Origin: Aspidapion aeneum
Lineage: Eukaryota > Arthropoda > Insecta > Coleoptera > Brentidae
Direction of reading: 5' to 3'
Assembly: GCA_963576565.1 (NCBI GenBank)
Contig: OY755044.1
Span: 41,313,235-41,377,234 of the forward strand
Length of the DNA stretch: 64,000 nt
Below, piece after piece: positions 23,368-34,090 of the stretch. The first letter of the stretch is position 1. Each line of letters opens with the position of its first letter. The notes under the pieces were generated by a model, which was given only the letters and a program-made list of their open reading frames with translations, was not told the origin of the DNA and searched no databases. Both the position numbers and the translations under genes were made by a program.

Positions 23368-23468
23368 TTTTTACCTTCCTAGCCGGCGTAGTAATGGCTA
23401 AAGAAGGTATTATTTTCGACGCAAAAAAATTTTTTGGCTAGGAAGTTATCAGATCCGTGATGGATCTA
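23368..23468. repeat. Short copy of a dispersed repeat family
   Basis: Opens TTACCTTCCTAGCCGGCG and closes ATCAGATCCGTGATGGATC, matching the ends of the longer copy at 41935-42390. The interior is deleted, leaving inverted CTTCCTAGCC/GGCTAGGAAG. Confidence 0.6.
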
Positions 23469-23529
23469 TTTATTTATTTATTGACAACTATATTTGTTCC
23501 ACATTTAAGCCCCTCAGGACCTATACCTC

Positions 23530-24244
23530 TGTTGTTTCCAAGATTTGCAAGCTTCTGTCGGAGGAAACTATTTTCTTGGGAGTTAGTTGGCTCACTTCTT
23601 GAGGCGATATAGGTACTGGCGCCTTTTACGAAGTTATAGCAGGGCATTCGCAGAACAGATGTTCAGATGTCTCCGATGCGCTACTGCAGAATGTGCAGTT
23701 GTCATCGGTGGCTTTACCTATTGCTTTTAGGTGATATTTCACTGGGCAGTGTCCGGTAAGCAGTCCGACTACTAGTCTTAAGTTTATTTCTACAAAGTAG
23801 TTTAGACTTCTTTGCTGATATGTTTATGAACCATTTTGATTGTCTTTTTCCGGATTGTCTTCAGTGAGACACCAACTGATCATTTTCCATTCATTCAGTT
23901 CTTTCATGTAGTGGCTTTTCATTAGTCCACAGAAGGGCTCTGGTCCGCAATAGAGTGTTGCCGCCTCTTGCTTTGCGAGGCTGTCTGCTTCCTTATTCCC
24001 AACACTACCCTGATGCCCTGGGTCCCACACCAGAGTGCTTTTGTTGTTTTGAGCTATTCGTTTTAATGTCTTTTAACACTCCCAGACTAGCTTTAACAAG
24101 ACACAAAAAAACATTTATATCCGCTTGGTTAGTTGTCCTAAATTGTACTAACTCAGTTTCAAAATTTGGAGGCTTCTTTTTACCAAAAATTATTAAATGG
24201 TACTGGATTGTAGATACACGAGGAGTCGTATCTATTTTATACAT
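23530..24244 (-). pseudogene. LINE RNase H and zinc-knuckle end, copy 1
   Basis: Minus-strand coding remnants in several frames. QADINVFLCLVKASLGVL is at about 24140-24090, then WDPGHQGSVGNKEADSLAKQ (24030-23970), the C-terminal RNase H core with its His and Asp. HCPVKYHLKAIGKATDD then leads into a Cys-rich FCSS...HLFCECP knuckle (23745-23640). LINEs with a C-terminal RNase H belong to I/Loa-like groups. Frameshifts near 23830 and 24030 mark it as dead. Confidence 0.75.
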
Positions 24245-24319
24245 CTCATTTTGTTTCCAAGATTTGTAAGCTTCTGCCGGAGGAAGCTATTTTCTTGGGA
24301 GTTAGTTGGCTCACTTCTT

Positions 24320-25967
24320 AAACCAAACCAAATTTTTACATTAAACCAATTTGGCTGCCGAAACAAAAGAAGCACCACTTTGACTATTGATCGCTTGACT
24401 GAATTTGTTGCAGAGGGATTTGAGAATAAGCAAAGCACATATGCTACTTTTCTTGACTTGACCAAGGACTTTGATTGTATTCTTTTGAGATCCTCTATAA
24501 AAAACTACTTTGACCCAAGTAGTATACCCTGGTTAAGTCCTATCTAGAGGATAGGGAACAGTATGTGTGTATTAATGAAAAGCAATCGAGGAAGCAGAGG
24601 ATTCTGCATGGTGTTCCCCAGGGCTCTGTGCTGGGTCCGTTGCTGTTCCTCATTTATATAAATGATTTGCCTAGTTTTAGCAATCTTATAAACCTGCTCA
24701 TCATCCTGTTTGCTGACGACACTACCACCTTGCTTCGCTATCATCCCTCGGATCCAATATTGCAATGGTCTCAAAACAAACAGATACAAATTGAGAACTG
24801 GTTCCTAGCCAATAAGCTTAGCCTTACAATAGTAAGACTCAAAATATAAATTTTACATTGCAAACATCTCCATTAACATTAGAGAGTAATGAATCAGTAA
24901 AATCTCTGGGGGTTTACCTGGATCCAGGGATGACCTGGGAGGCTCAGGTGGGGCATCTTAGCTCCAAACTGTCAAAGATTACTTTTCTCATAAGGGGTCT
25001 TTCAAAAAACGTATCTAGGAGTACTTTGTTGATGGCATATCATGAATACTTTAATGCCAACATGTCTTAAGCAATTTTAAATTGGGGTCATTCTCCCAAC
25101 TCTGTACAAATTTTCAAGCTTCAACGACGTTGTGTTAGAATTATTGGCGGCATAAAGTATCGTGAATGTTGCAAAACTAGTTTCGTAGAACTGAAACTGC
25201 TTACTTTTCCTTGCACTTTCATTCTTCAGTGTTTAATCTATGTGAAACAGAACCATGACAATTTCAGAACACATGCTGACATCCACTCCTATCAAACTAG
25301 GAATAGAGAGAGTTTGGTTCCCAGCTATTACAGACTGCAATATACCAAGAGGAATTTGGAATTAAATTTTTTCATGTTTTACCAACAGAAGTAAAAAATT
25401 TGAGCTTTCAGAATTTTAAGAGAAGTGTAAAGACCTACCTCGTAAAACATGCCTTCTATTCTTTCGATGAGTACCTATAGTCCAAATTATACGCATTTGT
25501 AATGACGTTATTTTTGTTTATCTTTGTTTAGTATATTATAAACAGCGGTGATAATAAACTCTTTAAAAAAAGTAGTGTCTATGATTAATTCATTTTTTAA
25601 ATAGGTAGGTAATTGGTTATGTGAAGTATCCGTCACTGTCAATCAAAAACATATTAAAAAATGTTGATTGGCAAAAATATCTGCGCCATACGTTTTTTTC
25701 TCACCTGGTGACGTCATTACAAATGGGTATAATTTAGACTATAGTTAGTAATTTTGATTTCTAATGTCTAAATTGTAATTTTTTTTAAATGTTTGTTCCT
25801 ACAACGTACTTTTTGTTGCCTTTTTGTTAAGTAGCTTTACTCTAAATAAATAATAATAAATATTTTAAATATGTTGTGCTATTTTTGCTACTTTAAGATT
25901 TTTTGACTTGTAAACGCACTGTGTGTAATATTGTACCAATAAATAAACTAAACTAAACTAAACTAAG
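24320..25967 (+). pseudogene. 5'-truncated LINE reverse transcriptase, plus strand
   Basis: Reading frames in order: NQFGCRNKRSTTLTIDRLTE and YATFLDLTKDFDCI (catalytic Asp region), ILHGVPQGSVLGPLLFLIYI, LFADDTTTLLR (catalytic Asp pair), ENWFLANKLSL, SVKSLGVYLDPGMTWEAQV (24888-24950), INWGHSPNS-like and RRCVRIIGGIKYRECC (25110-25170). The C-terminus is near 25480. It is a CR1/Jockey-type core with several frameshifts. It ends in a (TAAAC)n tail at 25940-25966. Confidence 0.85.
25475..25744. mobile_element. Palindromic MITE in LINE 3'UTR
   Basis: CTATAGTCCAAATTATACGC at 25475 mirrors GGGTATAATTTAGACTATAG at 25725-25744, and TTTGTAATGACGT mirrors ACGTCATTACAAA. It is inserted downstream of the LINE C-terminus. 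Confidence 0.75.
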
Positions 25968-26274
25968 AGAGGTACTGGCGCATTTTACGAAGTTATAGCA
26001 GGGCATTCTCAGAACAGATGTTCAGCTGTCTCTGATGCGCTATTGCAGAATCTGCATTGCTGATATATGTTTATGAACCATTTTGATTGTCTTTTCCCGG
26101 ATTTTCTCTCCAATGAGACACGAAGTGATTAATTTTCCATTCATTCACTTCATCATGTAATGGTTTTTATTAGTGGTTTTTATTAGTCCACGGAAGGGCT
26201 CTGGTCCGCAATAAAGTGTTGCCGCCCCTTTCTTTGCGAGGCTGTCTGCTTCCTTATTTCAGTCAATGCCCTGT

Positions 26275-26426
26275 GTATGGATTCTTAAAACGGGTGAGAG
26301 TAAGAACGAGCATCTCCCCACATCAGGATCAATAGAGATGCAGAAATCAAGTGAGATCGCATGCGCAGTTTAACTTTCACCCAATTTTGAGGGAGTACTC
26401 CTTCTCACCCATTCAAGAATTCATAC
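26275..26426. mobile_element. 152-bp MITE, family copy 1
   Basis: Ends GTATGGATTCTT and AAGAATTCATAC are inverted. The body (GAGCATCTCCCCAC, AAGTGAGATCGCATGCGCAG, GAGGGAGTACTCCTTCTCAC) is nearly identical to 54500-54649. It is inserted in the RNase H LINE copy. Confidence 0.8.
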
Positions 26427-26587
26427 ATTGATGTCCTGGTTCCCACTCCCAATGAACTCACAGACTAGCTTTCACAACACACATAAAAGCATTTATGGCC
26501 GCTTGGCTGTCCTCAACTCAGTTTTAAAATTTAGCGGCTTTTTTTTATCCTAATCTTTTTAAACCTAACCTTACCTTAATTTTTTAG

Positions 26588-26750
26588 TTAACAATGGTAG
26601 TTGAAAAAACGCCTAGGTCATCGGTGACGCATCCGCCTCCTCATGCGCTACCGATTCAAGTGCCCGATTCGACGTCAAGTGAGAGTTCCGTGGAGTCGAC
26701 GGATGAAAGCTTTGAGGATGAGGACGAGGACAAGGACCAATGGGACAGTG
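26588..26750 (+). CDS. PTEN: PTEN exon: start of acidic C-terminal tail
   Basis: Acceptor TTTTTTTAG, donor GTGAGC. It continues FK with LTMVVEKTPRSSV (human FKVKLYFTKTVEEPSN), so it closes the C2 domain. It then becomes Ser/Asp/Glu-rich: STSSESSVESTDESF, EDEDEDKDQWDS. Such a tail is the phosphorylated (CK2-type) autoinhibitory region in PTEN. It ends in phase 1. If the donor is not used, the frame runs on to ELNSMLPNTH and a stop at 26783, a possible short isoform. Confidence 0.85.
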
Positions 26751-26785
26751 GTGAGCTTAACAGCATGTTGCCAAATACCCATTAG

Positions 26786-27459
26786 TTTCTTTCTTCTCCT
26801 TCTTTTTTTCCTCTTTGAATAGGAAGAGCGAAAGAGAGACAAGGGGTTTGGTTGAATGTTCAATCATAGTGTTATGATTTGTTCTCGGGCTATTATCATG
26901 AATGAAAATCAGCCTGTGGTGATTTAAAATGAGGTTGTAGAAAGTATTGCTTCTTTTGAGACAGACAGACAGTCTGATTAACACAAGTTGAGACCCATGC
27001 GTCGCAATAATACTTTTTTTTGCAAAATTTATTATTTATTAGAACTATGAATATTGAAATGTTTTTTATTATTAATATTTGGAAAAAAAGTGGTTCTTCA
27101 TTATAGTTATACATGTTCTATAATTTAAAATGTCCTCAGCAGATATCAAATTTTTTAAATTGTATGCGGAGTTTGTCTAAAAATATGAATTTTAGCCAAG
27201 AGTAAAGTACTTTTATGTTTGGCAATATCGAATATTGTTTGTTTGTAATGAATTGTTGATGGGGAGAAATGTTTTATAGCGACCAGACCGTTAAAACGCG
27301 TTAGAATTTATAAAACATAAAAATGGTAGCTTTTTTTAGTAATCTATTTAGTAAATTAGTAAAAAAAAGAAAACCTAATTTTTTATTGTAAATGGATGTA
27401 ATTGCGTATTTAAACGCTAAACTTTTTTGTTATTCATAGTGCAGAAAATAAAGGTACTT
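26786..27459. other. PTEN intron, unassigned
   Basis: AT-rich with a purine/pyrimidine-skewed patch (TTTCTTCTCCTTC) near 26795. Nothing further seen. Confidence 0.4.
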
Positions 27460-29110
27460 TACTCTTGACACCAGGTGTCATTCAGAAGAGACGCAATACG
27501 CAAGACAGCTGGTTTAACGATTGGTGTGGAGAAGTCACAGATCAGAAGAAACACAGTTGAACAATTTAAAGGACTACGCCGATTTGAAAAACGAATCCAC
27601 TAAGCAAAAAAGCGGGAATATGAAAACAAAAAGCTGGAAGAACTCGAGCAGTTAAAAGAACAAAATAAAACTGCGAGGACCAATCCCTGTAAAGACAAAG
27701 AAAGACATATTCTTAGTGACCCATTAAAAATAACAAATCGCTGGAACTACTTAATGGAAATGAAGAGCTCGGGGAAAACCATCAAGAAAACCCTCCAAGA
27801 AACACTAACCCCCAAAACCCACCATCTCTTGATGAAGTAAAGCACGCTATTTATAAACTAAAGAACAACAAATCTCCAGGAAGCGATGGCCTGACTTCAC
27901 AACTCTAAACGTGCGAGCTAACTTCACCACCAAAGTACATCAAATTATGAACTACATTTGGAACAACGAAGAGCTGCCAGACACTGCATACAAAGTGTTG
28001 TCAAACATCATATATGCAAGACTAAAGCCTCATGTTGAAAGAGAAGTCGGAAATTATCAGTGTGAATTCCCAACAGGACGATCACCAGTCGACCAGATCT
28101 TTGTTCTTCGGCAAATTTTGGAAAAGTCCCTTGAATTTAATGTTAACACATCACATGTTCGTCGACTTCAAAGCAGCTATGACAGCATAATTAGGATTAG
28201 ACTCTGCGATGCAATAAATGATTTTAACATTCCGGAAAAGTTAATCAAACTCGTTAAAACAATAATTACGAAAGTAGTAAGCACAATTAGACTGCAGAAC
28301 ACAACAGGCAGAAACTTTGAAAGCAAAAATGGTTCAAGACAAGGGTGCTTGCTTAATCTTTAACATCGCCCTTGAGAAAGTGATCAGACAGTGTAAGATT
28401 GATACCAATGGCACAATATTCTTCAAATTGGTACACCTACTGGCATATGCCGAAGCTGTCGACGTTACTGAACCATCTCTTTCCACTCAGAAAGAGTCAT
28501 TTGTGTTACTTAAAAATGCTGCTCAAAATATGGGCCTTAAAGTCAACGAAGCAAAGACGAAACTCATAGTGGCATCAACAGAAGAACGCCACAGAATTAT
28601 TGGTGACAACCTTACCATCGATGATAAAAACTTTGAAGTCTTAAATGAGTTCAGTACTCAAACAGCTGAGATCCAATGGCGCATCTTGTTTGCCAATCGC
28701 TGTTACTATAACTTACAAAAATAACTGCAAAGCACAAGCTTAACCAGCAAAACAAGGTCCAACTATACAAAACACTAATCCTACCAGTTCTCAATTACGA
28801 CTCTGAAACATGGACTATGGCAAAAAAAAGAAAATGAGATTTTGGAGGAGGAGATTTACCTTTGAGTTGTAAGTATAAAAACTAAGGACATATAATACGG
28901 TCGACAGATTCCAACGTGCCAAAGCGGATACTAAATTCTAATCCAACTGGCCAAAGAAAACGGACGACCAAAATTGAGATGAGAAGGGGTTACGGCGGAT
29001 GCCAAAAAGAACCAAATTGGAAAATCTCTGCTTTTAAAAGAGAACAGAGAAGCTTGCGAAGGCCAAGACCCAACCAGGGTTGTTGCGCCATTGATGATGA
29101 TGACTTAACT
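27460..29110 (+). pseudogene. RTE-type LINE, decayed
   Basis: Frames in order: degenerate sequence before the polymerase (27470-27900, with LKNNKSPGSDG near 27860), YKVLSNIIYARLKPHVEREV and YQCEFPTGRSPVDQIFVLRQ (27985-28110), RQGCLLNL and FNIALEKVIRQCKID (28345-28400). LLAYAEAVDV follows, where the catalytic YADD has become YAEA, then GLKVNEAKTKL and ANRCYYNLQK. It ends NPTGQRKR near 28930 and a short ATGATGATGA tail (29093-29102). This order and tail are usual for RTE-like elements of insects. Mutated catalytic Asp residues and frameshifts make it inactive. Confidence 0.85.
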
Positions 29111-29164
29111 CTTGAGCAAATATGTCACGTTTGCAAAAAGAAATACATTTTGAAAACAATTTAC

Positions 29165-30142
29165 TAAAAATGTTTGATATTTAATAAATGTATTTTAGAT
29201 TTTAGAACATGCAGAACTTTTTTGCCTCAAAATAATTATACACAAGCTTTTCCAAATGTTTTGTACTTGCATAGATATGCTGTATAACTTGTTTTTATAA
29301 AAGAAGTTTTGTGTTGCATCAGATAATTTTTTAACATTCATTTGAAAATTCTTTGACTTGAGTGAATCGGACTCTACTTGAACCTATAGAAGCAAATATT
29401 TGGAAAGTGCAACATTCTGACAGCTGTCAAACACTGTCAAATTATGGATGCTAATATGTTTCAGTCAGTTTACAGTATTTTACCGGTAAATATTTACTTT
29501 CAACCTGTTACGTGACTCCAATTTCGAAACGAAAACAAATTTTTTTTATTACTATTTTCTTGATTATAGGGATGTGAAAAATTGGTAAATAAATAAAAAG
29601 TTAAATTTAATTTCTTAGAAAATAAAACCTAATTTTTAAATAAATGTGACGTAGGAATAATGCATTTTATAACCAAATTTGCAAGGTTGTCGGCTTACAT
29701 TTTTTTTGTTTGAAGTGCCACACAAATTTGAGTTTCCCCAATTCTCATCTGTTAAATCAAGCCGAAACTTTTGCAAATTTGGCTCTTAACTAGATTAAAC
29801 AAACTATATTCCAGCACCCTCGGCTGAAGTTTTTTTTTCCAAAATGTATTTTTGGAGCCTCACAAAATTTTGAAATATGAATACTTGAATATATTTAAAC
29901 AAAAAATTAAATTCATGAACACGGTTTAATCTCTACCCCAAATATACAGGGTTTAAGAATGTCTCAGATTCAGCCAAACCCTTTTTCGTAAGGCCCCAAC
30001 AATATTTCTGCAACTTATTCAAAAAGGCACTGTAATCTTAATTTGTTTTTAGATAAGATATAATAAAAATCGAGACATTAATGTCACCTTGTTGAAGAGT
30101 TTTACCCTATAGGTAATCATTAGCGATAGACCGTTGGGTTTT
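29165..30142. other. PTEN intron, unassigned
   Basis: AT-rich; contains one TATACAGGGTTTAAGAATG transposon-end-like motif (29944). No coding structure. Confidence 0.4.
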
Positions 30143-30561
30143 TCCTTCTCTTTCTTTAAATGCGAGAATCTTACAGAGAGCGTTTAATCAAGAAAATGCA
30201 TAATTTTTCACGTTTCTTGCTTAAACGCTGTCTGTGAAAGTCCGTATAAACCAAACTGCTCTAACACGGATTCGTCATAATTTCGTGTTTTCAAGTTGCG
30301 TGCGCGCCTCTTGCAAGCTGTTTGTCGAAAACCATCTTTCTTAGGCTACTCTTTGTGTATTCGCAGATCCTTTGGGACGGCATCGGCAGTTTGTTGTCGA
30401 TATTTAATTTCAATGCGTGTTTGCTGTTTTTCCGTGGATCGTAGAAAGTTCGTTGAAACGAATTCAGCGAGCGGCGCAAATACGGAGCGTGAGAGGAGGA
30501 GCATTCGCGAAGTAGTTTGGGTATACAGACCATTAGATTCTCGCATTTAAAAGAAGAAAAC
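30143..30561. mobile_element. 0.4-kb MITE
   Basis: CTTTCTTTAAATGCGAGAAT at 30150 is mirrored by ATTCTCGCATTTAAAAGAAG at 30536. The interior is GC-richer than the flanks and gives overlapping short frames on both strands, none recognisable. Confidence 0.65.
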
Positions 30562-31768
30562 GAATAAGCAAACAGTACATCGCTAAGAATTGCTTTATGT
30601 GTCTTAATTTTATATTTTAAAGGTGTATATCGCCCTTTTATTTTAGATATTTTCCTGACATTTTAAAGCCCTTTTTCACATGTATCATTAAATATAATTT
30701 CTAATTCTGTCAGTATTTTGTGGTGTAATTTCAAAAGGTTGGTATAGGGTTTCTGTGATTACAACATTATCTTGTCGATTAAGCTTGTTTTGGGACCATT
30801 TTTAAAATTTGACGGATAGGAATCGCAGTGTCAAAGATTTGACGGATTTTGGGGTTTAGTTAGAGAAATGTAGAAGTTTAAGTACAATCCTTGCCATAGG
30901 CTGTTATACTTTTCCAACCTCTTTATTTATCATATGCATACTGACAGTAACAAAAAAATCTGAAAAATGGCATGTCTGTGTTGTTTTTATCTGTGCGTTT
31001 TTTTTTGTCACGTTACAGTCAGCATCTTTTTATTTAGAGACAATGACAGTTATGTAGTTAGAAAATATTTTTTTCATGTCAAAGTCACAAAAGTGTAACT
31101 GCGTATGTTTTTTCAAAAATAAGAGGGTTTCTTAAAAAAATGTTCCTTATAGTTTTTCGAAATATTATAAAAACTGATGTCTATGCATTTTTTTCTTACG
31201 AAAATGCAAAAAAGTCGTTAATTTTAAAATTGTCACGAAAATATCGGAAATAACTGAGCAATGAAGCGTTCACTAAATTTTCGGACCACCCATGTCTATT
31301 TTTATTTTTGTTTACATATTTCTAAGATTGTAGTAACAGTAATTGTACAAAATACATATAAAACAATCGTGATATATCCATAGTTGTTGAAATCCTTAGA
31401 AGAGAGAATTATAATAATATATTCTTGTACTATAACGTTTTTATTGTCGCTTTTTGGTTTATTATGTGATGTACGAAATATCTCATTGTCAAATCTTAAA
31501 AGTGAATTATTGAAATGTCGCATAATACCTTTCTTTTCCGCGGTGGATTTAGGGCCGATCTTATCGACTTTTGTTTGCGCTCCTTAAAAGCTTAATTTTT
31601 TGGTAAATTTATAATTACGAGAAGGAACACTTTACGATTAGGAACGTGCAAAATAGTTGGTTAGAGCGTTAGTCATTTGTTTCTTACAAAAACCACTTTT
31701 AAAATTAAAACTAAAATAAAAGCAACGCTAATGGTACCTAGAAACCTTGTATATGTAACATATTTTTA
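30562..31768. other. PTEN intron, unassigned
   Basis: AT-rich. TTTGACGGAT recurs at 30810 and 30837. No coding structure seen. Confidence 0.4.
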
Positions 31769-31772
31769 AAAC

Positions 31773-32087
31773 AAGAGAGATGCGACAAATCTATCAGTCA
31801 CAGAAACCGACATTTTTAGGTTATGTTATTGTCAAGTGCATTGACGTTTCATCAAAATCATTTAAGTTGACAGTGGTAAATGCCATTAATAATTATGCAA
31901 AATATGAACAAACACGTTTGTCCGTCACCGCGATACCTATATGTTAAATGTTTGTCAAAAGAGTATTTATTTTTATTTTCCAACTTTTATGAAGAATCAC
32001 GAACGGAAGTCTCTTTTACGAATAAACAGTGCTAGAGTATATAACACCGATATTTCTGTCCTTTAATGTTTTTGTCGCATCTCTTTT
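31773..32087. mobile_element. MITE with AAGAGAGATGCGACAAA ends
   Basis: The left end AAGAGAGATGCGACAAA and right end TTTGTCGCATCTCTTTT are inverted. The interior (GGTTATGTTATTGTC, ACACGTTTGTCCGTCACC) and the following ATACAGGGTCTCTAA recur at 48430-49617, so this is a dispersed family. Confidence 0.7.
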
Positions 32088-32153
32088 ATTATAATATTAT
32101 ACATACAGGGTCTCTAATGTTACCGTGGCAAATTTCGGCGCCTAGTGACATAA

Positions 32154-32409
32154 TATCGCCGTCCCAGCAAAACAATGACGCAAATGCAAAAATATGATTT
32201 TTACAGGAGAGGCGAAAAACGGTATTAAATTCCTTATTATTACGTGTAAATAAAGTGAAGAAAATGCATTGGGATAAAAGTAGTGGGATTATTAACTAAA
32301 TATAGATAGTTTTACCCTATAGGCGGATTAACTTTGAAACTAATGACATAATTAAGTCAAAATGTCAAAATTTTGCAGTTGCGTCATTGTTTTGCCGGGA
32401 CGGCGATAT
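32154..32409. mobile_element. 256-bp MITE with ATCGCCGTCCC termini
   Basis: ATCGCCGTCCCAGCAAAACA (about 32154) mirrors TGTTTTGCCGGGACGGCGAT (about 32390-32407), and AATGACGCAA mirrors TTGCGTCATT. No ORF. Confidence 0.8.
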
Positions 32410-33015
32410 ACTTTAACTACCTAAGCAATTTCAGCTTTGCAAAACATTTTTCATATTTTCACTTTCCTAGAGCTCTAAAGTTATCGCTTGGTGTTATCGA
32501 AAATAACTATGCACTAACTTTTTCTTGTAGAAAATATTTCATTGTTTTATTGAATATTATGGAAACAGCTAAGGCTTATTTGCACACTATGCTAATAATT
32601 AATCGTGACACGTGTCGAAAGCATCAAACTTAAGGCCACTAATCTTGGTTTATAGTCTACTTTGGAGTTTATCTTTAGTTGAATGTGCAGAAAGCTTTAC
32701 GGATCTCTAATACTATAAATAATATGGGCTTTTTTGCATGATGGTGTCTATTAAATTAACATTTTTGTGGCGCATGTATGTAAAAATGGACTCGTGCTAA
32801 TTATTATCAATGACGAAACATGACAGAAATTACTTTTATCTGGGATAACCTGTATTTTTTCACTTTTTAGGTATTTGTAAATTTTTTGGCTCATCTTGAA
32901 CATGAGTTACCATAAGGACTAGTCCATTTTTGCAAATCATTTCTAGGCGTTCAATGTTAAAATACTAATGCTTGGTTTTCTTGGTTCATTTTCTTTCATC
33001 GCACCTTACACACAG

Positions 33016-33173
33016 CGGGTTTGGACCAGTTGGACCCGACAGGCATTGGTTACCGCATTCTGAGCGAGTGCGAGATCGCTGCCCAGCTGACCAATCAGAG
33101 CAACGGCGCTAGTGGTGGGGGTGCTGGGGATCAGCAATCGGAAGCCAGGCCGGAGATCTTGGCGTCGAGCTAG
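33016..33173 (+). CDS. PTEN: Probable last PTEN exon with stop codon
   Basis: A strong acceptor (TTTCTTTCATCGCACCTTACACACAG) precedes CG, which completes an Ala codon with the G left by the previous exon. 51 codons follow to TAG. The peptide (GLDQLDPTGIGYRILSECEI, then a Gly/Gln/Ser-rich end and PEILASS) is GC-rich and coding-like. It lacks the vertebrate PDZ ligand TKV. An AATAAA lies at 33178-33183, very close to the stop. I know no family match; the assignment rests on phase, acceptor and position, and the 6.3-kb intron before it leaves room for error. Confidence 0.55.
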
Positions 33174-33324
33174 GCCGAATAAATTTTTTAGCGGCTTTCG
33201 GACTAACCAGAAATTTTTAATCAATGGCATTGAATTATTCTTCTGTAGTTTGGTTTTTCAGTTTGGTACCGGATGATTCACCATAAATCCGGCCCCCTTA
33301 CTTAACTTGATTAATGTAAGAGAT

Positions 33325-33790
33325 ATATAATAATAATAATAACTATTTATTGTTGTTTTTAGGGATCCTAATACAACAGAATCTAATGATACAATTATAA
33401 ATAATACATCACAAAAAATAATAATACTATTTATTTAAGACCATTTTTCTTTGTTTTTTTTTTTGACTATTGACTATTTGGCTACTTTTTATTACAGATG
33501 GTAGATTGTTATACTCTTGTAATCCTTTAACATAATATATTTCTTATGGGATAATTATGCACATCATCATTAAACTTAATAATTTTTTTAAAATAGAGCG
33601 GGTAAAAATTATTTAACATCTTAAAAATAAATACATACATAAAATACCTTAGACGACGCAAAACCGTCATCCAGTCCAAAGTATTTAACATGATGTTTAT
33701 TGGAGTTAGTCTGTTACATCTTAGATAGGGAGGAAATTTATGCCAAATCACCCGGTACCATTTTAAAACTTGCATTTGAAGTTGATAAAC
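33325..33790 (-). pseudogene. LINE C-terminal fragment
   Basis: Minus-strand frame 33775-33527: VIWHKFPPYLRCN, MLNTLDWMTVLRRLRYF, FIFKMLNNFYPLYF, DVHNYPIRN. This is the word order just before the stop of CR1/Jockey-type ORF2 proteins (W-L-R-R, F-IYKM, HNY-TRN). An ATAATAATAATAA tail lies at 33329-33342. Confidence 0.75.
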
Positions 33791-34006
33791 TTTCAGATTT
33801 TCAGGTAAAATACATTTATTATTTCTATTTTATCAACAAGAGTCACTTCTAATTAGAGAATAATAAAAATTTTACGATTTTGTCTGAACCCAAGTATCTA
33901 CAGTGACATCACTTTCACTCACAGTATATCTTTTACACAACCTTGCTAATTTTATCTAGTTTGTGGATATATTCTCGTATCATTTCTGCTCTTCAAAGCA
34001 GTTAGT

Positions 34007-34090
34007 ATTACTGACAGTATTTTAATATATGTATGTCTTTGTCTTTCGTATGTTATAAATAAAGACATACATAAAAATACTGCCAGTAAT
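34007..34090. other. 84-nt hairpin
   Basis: ATTACTGACAGTATTTTAAT at 34007 pairs with ATACTGCCAGTAAT near 34077, and ATGTATGTCTTT pairs with AAAGACATACAT, over a loop of about 20 nt. Probably a small MITE; a pre-miRNA-like shape cannot be excluded. Confidence 0.55.

Larger units (their letters stand above)
24245..26550 (-). mobile_element. RNase H LINE copy 2, split by other insertions
   Basis: 24245-24318 repeats the text at 23540-23610 (TTGTTTCCAAGATTTG, GGGAGTTAGTTGGCTCACTT). The match resumes at about 25968 (GAGGTACTGGCGCATTTTACG) and runs, with deletions, to about 26550. So a second minus-strand copy was cut by the plus-strand LINE at 24320-25967 and by a MITE at 26275-26426. It stops about 40 bp before the next PTEN exon. 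Confidence 0.75.
1056..33173 (+). other. PTEN: PTEN gene, seven exons seen, 5' end missing
   Basis: PTEN is a dual-specificity phosphatase that removes the 3-phosphate of PI(3,4,5)P3 at the inner plasma membrane and so opposes PI3K/Akt (insulin, growth) signalling. The seven exons join in compatible phases: 0, 0, 1, 0 (after 238 nt), 0, 1, then stop. They give about 446 codons; an N-terminal exon of about 27 codons (phosphoinositide-binding segment) would bring the protein to about 470 residues, against 403 in human. Domain order is phosphatase (first four exons), C2 (end of the fourth and the fifth), acidic Ser-rich tail (sixth), Gly/Gln-rich end (seventh). Introns total about 30.8 kb and are packed with transposons, none of which interrupts an exon. 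Identity is firm; the last exon is the weakest assignment. Confidence 0.93.
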
